A stretch of DNA of 7,542 bases, from positions 1-7,542 of the forward strand of contig JAJDES010000325.1 in assembly GCA_029259675.1 (NCBI GenBank). The letters are read 5' to 3'. The notes below the pieces were generated by a model that saw nothing but the letters and a program-made list of their open reading frames with translations, was not told the origin of the DNA and ran no database searches. The translations under genes were made by a program, and so were the position numbers. Positions within the stretch are counted from its first letter, which is position 1. Each line of letters begins with the position of its first letter. Origin of the DNA: Planctomycetota bacterium. GTDB taxonomy: Bacteria; Planctomycetota; UBA1135; GCA-002686595. Positions 1 through 4,798 of this stretch are shown in pieces.

Positions 1-2091
1 TTGATCCGCAAGTTCAGCGCCGGCTCGCAGCAAATCCAAGCCCCCTTCGAGCGCGCGCAAACGGCCGCCGCCCAAGCGCGCGAGTGTGCCGCCCAGATGC
101 CGGTTGGAAACGGGAGTCTCGATCCGTTCTCCCTCTGGAACGCCCGGACCGGCAATGATCAAAGGTACGTTGACGAGCTCACGAAACAGGCTTTGACCGT
201 GGGCGACCATTCCGTGTTCAAAGAGCTCTTCACCGTGATCGCTAGTGAATACAACAATCGTTTCTCCTTCGAGCCCCAAATGCTCAATTCGGTCCAGCAC
301 GCGTCCGACCCAGTAATCGCCACTCCATACGCAGGCGTCGTACATGTCGCTCAACCAGCGTTGATGTTCGAGCGGAGCAATCTGGTCCGTAATGGCAACA
401 CCGTCTGCGGTGTGCCCTTCGTTGCCTCGAAAGCGTTTTGAGTAATCCGCCAGGGCCTTCGGCGAGTAATCCTCGGGGACTTCACTTGCGAGCAAGCGCT
501 TGCCCTCCTCGCGCGGCAAGAATGGCACGTGGGGGTCGGTCAGATGCAAGTAGAGGAAGAACTTCCGGCCGGCCATGGAGTCCATCCATTCGAGCGCCGG
601 GGGAACGACGACGTCGGACTCGCGTATCGAACCTTTGTTGAAATCAAAAAACTCGAAGCCCTGGTCAAAGTTCTTGTCGGGAACGATGAGCGGATTCGCC
701 GTCCAAGCCGCAGTCGTATAGCCCTCGCGTTGTAGGGCTTCAGGCAGGGTGTCGAGGCCCATGGAGAGGAAGCAAGCGAACTCATCTTGGACCCCGTGTT
801 CCTGGGGCTGCATGCCGGTCAATACCGAGGCAGTCGAAGGCCAAGTCCAACTGGAAGTTGAGTGGGCCTGTTCGAACAAAGTTCCACGCTTGGCGAGGCG
901 GTCAATATTGGCGGAGGTTGGGCGCCCGTAGCCGTAGCAACCGAGTCGATCCGCGCGCTGCGTATCCATCAGGATCAGCACGATGTTGGGATTCGACGGA
1001 GAAGAACTCTGGCGTTCCTCTTGGTACTCGCTTTGCAAGCGCAGGCCTCCGAAGCCGGCTAAGAGGGGCCACGGAACGTCGGCCTCCGTCCCTTCTGCAG
1101 TCCGCAGAGATGTCCGCAAGCGAAGCTGTGCTCCTGCCCGAAGTTCAAGCCCGTGGCCGTCCTGCCCGAGTGTTTGCCATTCGCTTCCTGGCCATCGCCC
1201 CTTTCGCTCGAGTTCTATTTCGGATTGAAAAGCGAGCTGATCGCCATTGAAGACTTCGAAGCGAACTCGCAGGCCGCGCAACTCTTGCTCATAATTTTCG
1301 AGCATCAAGCGATCCACGCCCACGCGGCCCACAAGCAGCACCTGTCCACCGCGCAATTGGCTCGGGTCGATTTGCAGTTGCACTTCAGCCGGCGGCGGCA
1401 GCACCAAGGCCGGCATGTCCGCTCCGTTGAGTTTGTAATCAATAGAAGGGCAAATGACGGCTTGGAATGGGGCGCTGTCCGCGCGCGCCGAGAGGGTGCG
1501 CCAGGCGGGCGGTCCAAGCGCAAATTCATGCAAAACACTGCGCACGGTCATGCGCTCTTGGTAGGAACCCAACCAGTGCCGCGCACCCAACGGCAGACCG
1601 CAGACAATGGCGAGTGCTAGCAGGATTGAGCTCGGCGAAGTGCTGGCGGTATTTGCTAGGGGGCGCTTGCACAGCCACAGCAAGAGCCATGCAGCGGTGA
1701 TGGAAAGGCCGGACAAAGCCAAGATTACCTGGCGCCCTCGATCGGTATCCCAGCCGACCATGCGTGAATGATCATTGGAAGCCCAACCGCTGAGTAGGGT
1801 CAAAAATAAGGAGCCGGCGCAAACAACAGCGAGTGGTGCGAGCAGCCAGCGCTTCATGCTCCCCTTGGGGATGCGCCCAACGCCGGCGAAAACCATGACA
1901 GCCAATAGAGCGGCCCCGACCATGCCGGCAATTACCACCGGTGAGTACTGGGCCAAACGCACCCGCACCTGCGCGGGATCGGCTCGATGGGCCAAACTCT
2001 CCATTGCAAACAAAACCGCCAGGCGCAGCAGTCCAAGCCCAAAACCTGTCCACAACCCCAATTGAATCAAACGTGTGGCATGCCGTGTCAT
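1..2091 (-). CDS. Five-helix membrane protein with sulfatase-like (alkaline phosphatase superfamily) domain, Thr nucleophile; 3' end cut by window
   Basis: The reading frame is open on the minus strand from ATG at 2091 to the window edge: 697 codons and no stop. An in-frame TAA at 2119-2121 bounds the start. Residues 8-30, 50-71, 80-102, 120-141 and 155-175 look like five transmembrane helices. Basic loops (GRIPKGSMKR at 72-81, CKRP at 141-144) place the N-terminus inside and the rest outside the membrane. Residues about 190-355 form a beta-rich domain that I cannot name. The catalytic domain starts at about 366 with NPNIVLILMDTQRADRLGCY (metal ligand D376). The nucleophile loop is TWPSTASVLTG, with T416 where sulfatases have Cys or Ser and T420 where they have Arg. 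DPH is at 519-521, and the metal motif SDHGEELFEHG has D618 and H619. The topology recalls LtaS-type phosphoglycerol transferases, which also use Thr. I therefore favour a phospho-transferase or phosphodiesterase over a sulfatase, but the substrate is unknown. No good Shine-Dalgarno precedes the start. Confidence 0.88.
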   Translation of the reverse strand, partial: MTRHATRLIQLGLWTGFGLGLLRLAVLFAMESLAHRADPAQVRVRLAQYSPVVIAGMVGAALLAVMVFAGVGRIPKGSMKRWLLAPLAVVCAGSLFLTLLSGWASNDHSRMVGWDTDRGRQVILALSGLSITAAWLLLWLCKRPLANTASTSPSSILLALAIVCGLPLGARHWLGSYQERMTVRSVLHEFALGPPAWRTLSARADSAPFQAVICPSIDYKLNGADMPALVLPPPAEVQLQIDPSQLRGGQVLLVGRVGVDRLMLENYEQELRGLRVRFEVFNGDQLAFQSEIELERKGRWPGSEWQTLGQDGHGLELRAGAQLRLRTSLRTAEGTEADVPWPLLAGFGGLRLQSEYQEERQSSSPSNPNIVLILMDTQRADRLGCYGYGRPTSANIDRLAKRGTLFEQAHSTSSWTWPSTASVLTGMQPQEHGVQDEFACFLSMGLDTLPEALQREGYTTAAWTANPLIVPDKNFDQGFEFFDFNKGSIRESDVVVPPALEWMDSMAGRKFFLYLHLTDPHVPFLPREEGKRLLASEVPEDYSPKALADYSKRFRGNEGHTADGVAITDQIAPLEHQRWLSDMYDACVWSGDYWVGRVLDRIEHLGLEGETIVVFTSDHGEELFEHGMVAHGQSLFRELVNVPLIIAGPGVPEGERIETPVSNRHLGGTLARLGGGRLRALEGGLDLLRAGAELADQ

Positions 2092-2117
2092 GCCAATCAG
2101 TGTCGCACATCACAGCG

Positions 2118-2146
2118 GTTATCTGCGAGCCGGCAGTGCCGGGCAA
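2118..2146 (-). promoter_or_regulatory. Candidate sigma-70-type promoter for the membrane sulfatase-like gene
   Basis: Read on the minus strand, TTGCCC (2146-2141) and GATAAC (2123-2118) each match four of six consensus positions and are separated by exactly 17 bases. Transcription would begin about 20 bases before the ATG at 2091, leaving a short leader without a Shine-Dalgarno site. This is a consensus match by eye only. In a GC-rich genome such matches also arise by chance. Confidence 0.35.
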
Positions 2147-2154
2147 CTGAGTTG
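2130..2154. repeat. Two adjacent small palindromes over the candidate promoter (possible operator)
   Basis: CCGGC-AGT-GCCGG at 2130-2142 is a perfect 5-bp inverted repeat with a 3-base centre. It is followed one base later by CAACT-G-AGTTG at 2144-2154, a perfect odd palindrome. The first lies in the spacer of the candidate promoter and the second overlaps its -35 box, which is a common place for a repressor site. The arms are short, so chance is a serious alternative. The remainder of the 2092-2322 divergent gap holds no gene, and I could not find a convincing plus-strand promoter in it. Confidence 0.3.
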
Positions 2155-2322
2155 TTTGGGTTTATGGATCGGACCGGGTGCGCTCGCGATTTCGATCGAG
2201 CCGGGCCGGATTCTGAGCTTCCACCTGGACGGCGGTGCCTTCGGATCGGTTAGAAAGGGGCCCGTGTCGTCGCGGCCCAAGGATGGATCCCGAGCATCGC
2301 CCCCCCTCTGAGCATTAACCCC

Positions 2323-4020
2323 ATGGCATTCTGGAACAAGCCCAAGCGCCAAGCCAAAGGGAAGGCGGATTCACACGGTGATGAGGATGATGCGGAGCGC
2401 GCGCTCAAGGTTGTGCGCGCCTATCACGAGGCGACCAAGCATTACTTCCATCGGCCGGCACACGGTCCGATGGGGATGGATTGGGCCATTCAGCCCGATG
2501 CGTTTCGCTCCTATGCGGGCGCGGAATGCTTTGAGTTGGCTCGCGTTTGGCCGACGGACGAGCCGGATTACGCTCGCGCTTTGGTTGAGGGCGAACTCGA
2601 ACATGCCGCGTTGGATAGGAGCAGCCTCTCACAGCTTCTCTTCGACAGTCTTTCCATCTCCGCCTGGAAGGAGGCGGGGGAGTCGCGTTGGGCCGTGCGC
2701 GTGAATCCTTCGAGCGGCAATTTGCATCCGACGGAGGCTTACTTGCTCTTGCCGGCCGTCGCGGGGCTCGGCGAGCAGGCGGCCGTGCACCACTACGCAC
2801 CGCTGGAACATCAACTCGAGCGCAGAGCCGAACTTCCCGAAGAGTTATGGCGGGCGTTGTTCGCCGGGGAAGGGGCGGACGGTTTTGCGATTGTGCTCAC
2901 TTCGATTCATTGGCGCGAGGCGTGGAAGTACGGCGAGCGCGCCTTTCGCTATTGCCAGCATGACGTGGGGCACGCCATCGCGGCGCTTTCCATCGCCTGC
3001 GCGGGACTCGGTTGGCGACTAAAGTTGGACGACAATTTCAAATCGGCTGACCTGCGCCGATTGCTCGGACTTTCCGCGGATCCCAATCCCGAATTCGAAG
3101 CTGCGGATTGTCTCTTGAGGGTTAGCCCGACCGGTTTGGTGGGCAAGGCTCCAGTTGGTGAAGATGTCATCGCGCGCTTCGATGGGCTCGATTGGCGTGG
3201 CAGTCCCAATGACCTATCCGCCGATCACGAGGACTGGGATGCTGTGGACATGGCCCACGAAGCCTCCCAAAAAGTCGAGCGGGGAATTCCCTACGGAGCT
3301 TGGAACAGGCCGGGCGTTGCCGTTCCCGCCGTTCGTCCGGCGCGTTCCTTGCGGAGAGTGATTCGGCAAAGGCGCAGCGGGATTTCCTTTGACGGCAAAA
3401 CGGGAATGCCGGCCGAAACGTTTTTCTCCGTGCTGGAAAGCTGCATGCCGCGCGAAGGGCGCTATCCATTTAGCGCGTTGCCCTGGAGTGCGCGCATTCA
3501 CTTGGCGCTTTTCGTGCACCGCGTAGAGGGCCTGACTCCGGGGCTTTATTGGCTTGCGAGGGATGGTAGCGCGGACCAAAAATGGCGCGAGGTCTTGCGG
3601 CCGGAATTCCTTTGGCAGGCAGCTGAGGGGGCACCGCAGAACCTGCCGCTGCAACTATTGTTGCCGATGGATCTCAAGGCCCAGGCGGCGCAGGTTTCCT
3701 GCGGGCAAGACATTGCGGGCGACGGCTGCTTCAGCCTGGGAATGTTGGCCGACTACGATCACTCGCTCAAAGAATACGGCGCGAGCTTTTATCCGCGCCT
3801 GTTTTGGGAGGCCGGTGCGGTGGGGCAAGTGTTGTATCTGGAATCCGAAGCTGTCGACCTGCGCTCGACGGGTATCGGTTGTTATTTTGATGATGCGGTG
3901 CACTCGATACTCGGGTTGCGCGACCGCAACTTGCAAAGTTTGTATCACTTCACTGTCGGCCGGGCTGTCGAAGATACGCGGCTCACAAGTAGCACCGCCT
4001 ACGGCGAGCCCGGGGCCTAG
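2323..4020 (+). CDS. Tandem nitroreductase, SagB/ThcOx-like flavin-dependent oxidoreductase
   Basis: This 565-residue protein carries two nitroreductase-fold units. The first, about 39-290, contains RVNPSSGNLHPTEAYLLL (126-143), the SagB-type flavin-site signature, and ERAFRYCQHDVGHAIAAL (205-222). The second, about 343-547, opens with SLRRVIRQRRSG and has GLTPGLYWLARDG (403-415). It ends with SFYPRLFWEAGAVGQVLYLE (488-507) and STGIGCYFDDAVH (515-527). Family members bind FMN; the best-studied ones oxidise azolines to azoles in thiazole/oxazole-modified peptides. I see no cyclodehydratase (YcaO) or precursor peptide nearby, so that role is not supported and the substrate is unknown. There is no signal peptide or transmembrane helix, so it is probably cytoplasmic. 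The N-terminal 30 residues are charged and low-complexity. The ATG has no recognisable Shine-Dalgarno, but the full domain follows directly. The cupin gene lies 88 bp downstream on the same strand, suggesting one transcript. Confidence 0.87.
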   Translation: MAFWNKPKRQAKGKADSHGDEDDAERALKVVRAYHEATKHYFHRPAHGPMGMDWAIQPDAFRSYAGAECFELARVWPTDEPDYARALVEGELEHAALDRSSLSQLLFDSLSISAWKEAGESRWAVRVNPSSGNLHPTEAYLLLPAVAGLGEQAAVHHYAPLEHQLERRAELPEELWRALFAGEGADGFAIVLTSIHWREAWKYGERAFRYCQHDVGHAIAALSIACAGLGWRLKLDDNFKSADLRRLLGLSADPNPEFEAADCLLRVSPTGLVGKAPVGEDVIARFDGLDWRGSPNDLSADHEDWDAVDMAHEASQKVERGIPYGAWNRPGVAVPAVRPARSLRRVIRQRRSGISFDGKTGMPAETFFSVLESCMPREGRYPFSALPWSARIHLALFVHRVEGLTPGLYWLARDGSADQKWREVLRPEFLWQAAEGAPQNLPLQLLLPMDLKAQAAQVSCGQDIAGDGCFSLGMLADYDHSLKEYGASFYPRLFWEAGAVGQVLYLESEAVDLRSTGIGCYFDDAVHSILGLRDRNLQSLYHFTVGRAVEDTRLTSSTAYGEPGA

Positions 4021-4037
4021 AGCCGGGGCCTGGAGCC
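4012..4037. repeat. 13-bp tandem duplication spanning the nitroreductase stop codon
   Basis: GGGGCCTAGAGCC (4012-4024) is followed immediately by GGGGCCTGGAGCC (4025-4037). They match at 12 of 13 bases, and the single difference is A4019 versus G4032. The stop TAG (4018-4020) sits in the first copy, and the second copy has TGG at the same place. A slippage duplication is the simplest explanation. Confidence 0.6.
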
Positions 4038-4092
4038 TGGCCAGTGTGGCGGCCATGCCGTCTTTCGAATCTGTGTGCTGAAGTTGTCAAAA

Positions 4093-4101
4093 GGGAAAGG
4101 A
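4093..4101 (+). promoter_or_regulatory. Ribosome binding site of the cupin gene
   Basis: GGGAAAGGA lies 7 bases before a GTG codon at 4109. It is the clearest Shine-Dalgarno site in the window and fixes the GTG as the start. It also shows that the organism uses Shine-Dalgarno initiation at least for some genes. Confidence 0.65.
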
Positions 4102-4108
4102 CCGAGCC

Positions 4109-4480
4109 GTGAAACAAATCGAAGCTGTGGACCTGAGTCAGAAGTTTGCGCAAATCGAAGGGTTGTGGAAGCCCCATGTCATTGCCGAGTGCAACGGGCA
4201 GGAAGTTAAGTTGGCGGTGATCGAGGGGGACTTCGTTTGGCATCATCACGAAGATGCTGACGAGCTGTTCCTCGTGCTTGAGGGTCAATTGGATATAGAA
4301 ATGCGCGATCGGTTGGTGACGCTCGGGCCGGGTCAATTGCACGTGGTTCCGCGCGGCACGGAACACCGGCCCGTCGCACACGGCAGGGTGCACCTATTGA
4401 TGTTCGAGCCTGCGGGGACGTGCAATACGGGTGAGGAAGAGGTCAGTGAACGCACCGTTCCGTCGCCGAAGAAAATCTAA
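4109..4480 (+). CDS. Small single-domain cupin protein
   Basis: The protein has 123 residues and begins with GTG. Cupin motif 1 is GDFVWHHHEDADELFLVLEG (40-59), with metal ligands H45, H47 and E52. Motif 2 is GPGQLHVVPRGTEHRP (73-88), with the fourth ligand H86. The His-His-Glu-His set is complete, so a bound divalent metal is likely. The ending EPAGTCNTG (100-108) is typical of a widespread group of short cupins annotated only as cupin domain proteins. Such proteins range from sugar isomerase-like and dioxygenase-like enzymes to ligand sensors, and the sequence does not decide between them. It lacks a signal peptide and is probably cytoplasmic. It follows the nitroreductase gene at 88 bp on the same strand with no clear terminator between, so cotranscription and a related redox or detoxification role are possible but inferred. 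Confidence 0.88.
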   Translation: MKQIEAVDLSQKFAQIEGLWKPHVIAECNGQEVKLAVIEGDFVWHHHEDADELFLVLEGQLDIEMRDRLVTLGPGQLHVVPRGTEHRPVAHGRVHLLMFEPAGTCNTGEEEVSERTVPSPKKI

Positions 4481-4534
4481 GCAAGGTGGCGGGCGAACCG
4501 TTCGTCGCCGGGCGCGACCCGTCGGAACGGTGCG
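4451..4534. repeat. 12-bp perfect inverted repeat around the cupin stop, with a competing nested hairpin
   Basis: CGCACCGTTCCG (4451-4462) is exactly complementary to CGGAACGGTGCG (4523-4534), with the cupin stop (4478-4480) in the loop. A second direct copy, ACCGTTCGTCGCCG (4497-4510), repeats ACCGTTCCGTCGCCG (4454-4468) with one base missing. This second copy can instead pair with the same right arm: ACCGTTC (4497-4503) with GAACGGT (4525-4531), extended by GTCGC (4504-4508) with GCGAC (4514-4518) around a 5-base loop. The two folds are mutually exclusive. No T-run follows, so it is not a standard intrinsic terminator. It could stabilise the 3' end, aid termination, or bind a protein. Confidence 0.6.
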
Positions 4535-4798
4535 GGCATGGGGCCAAGGTCGCCCCTGTGGCACGGGATAGGTCATCAATCGAGATGGATCCACCGGGCG
4601 GGCCCGTCGGCGACGCTTGAGGGGCGCCCGGGTCGGTTCTCATTTTGGTCGCCTTCGGTGATGCTCCCGCGCTGCGAAAACCATTGCCGCGAAAGCTTGG
4701 AACCAGGGCCGGGTCCGCAAGCGTCTGATAGGATTCATTGGCCATACCCTTCTGCGCGGGACCCCCGCGCACTCCACCACCCGTAGCCGGCCTTTCCA
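4481..4798. other. 318-bp intergenic region between cupin and sulfatase
   Basis: No convincing gene is present. Short open frames here have no recognisable protein and no ribosome binding site. The left end carries the right half of the cupin-stop repeats. The middle has small GC palindromes: CGGGC-GG-GCCCG at 4595-4606 and GGGCGCCC at 4622-4629. The right end carries a strong hairpin (4753-4771). A weak extended -10-like TGATAGGAT lies at 4726-4734 without a matching -35, so I do not call a promoter. In the sulfatase frame a stop at 4784-4786 closes this region. Confidence 0.6.
4753..4771 (+). repeat. Perfect 8-bp hairpin upstream of the sulfatase start
   Basis: TGCGCGGG (4753-4760) and CCCGCGCA (4764-4771) are exactly complementary around the 3-base loop ACC. 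The stem has seven G-C pairs and one A-T pair. It ends 27 bases before the TTG start at 4799. No T-run follows. It may be a leader stem that affects translation or mRNA stability, or a binding site for a dimeric regulator. Confidence 0.5.

Noticed and set aside
1..2253. Many plus-strand open frames of 60-155 codons opposite the membrane sulfatase-like gene
   Set aside because: The minus strand encodes one continuous 697-codon protein with clear transmembrane and catalytic motifs. The plus-strand translations show no domains and are Arg/Ser/Pro-rich noise.
2225..2256. CTGGAC and TAGAAA as a promoter for the nitroreductase
   Set aside because: The match is poor and the 20-base spacing is unfavourable.
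4038..4060. Possible terminator hairpin after the nitroreductase (TGGCC and GGCCA arms)
   Set aside because: The stem is only five base pairs with an 8-base loop and no T-run.
2323..4480. A thiazole/oxazole-modified peptide biosynthesis cluster around the SagB-like gene
   Set aside because: No cyclodehydratase, precursor peptide or transporter is visible. Tandem SagB-like proteins also occur outside such clusters.
4697..4734. TTGGAA and TAGGAT as a promoter for the sulfatase
   Set aside because: The spacing is 26 bases, far from the usual 16-18, and the -10 match is only four of six.
4538..4786. An 82-codon plus-strand frame in the gap before the sulfatase
   Set aside because: It has no ribosome binding site and no recognisable protein features, and its composition looks like translated GC-rich noncoding DNA.
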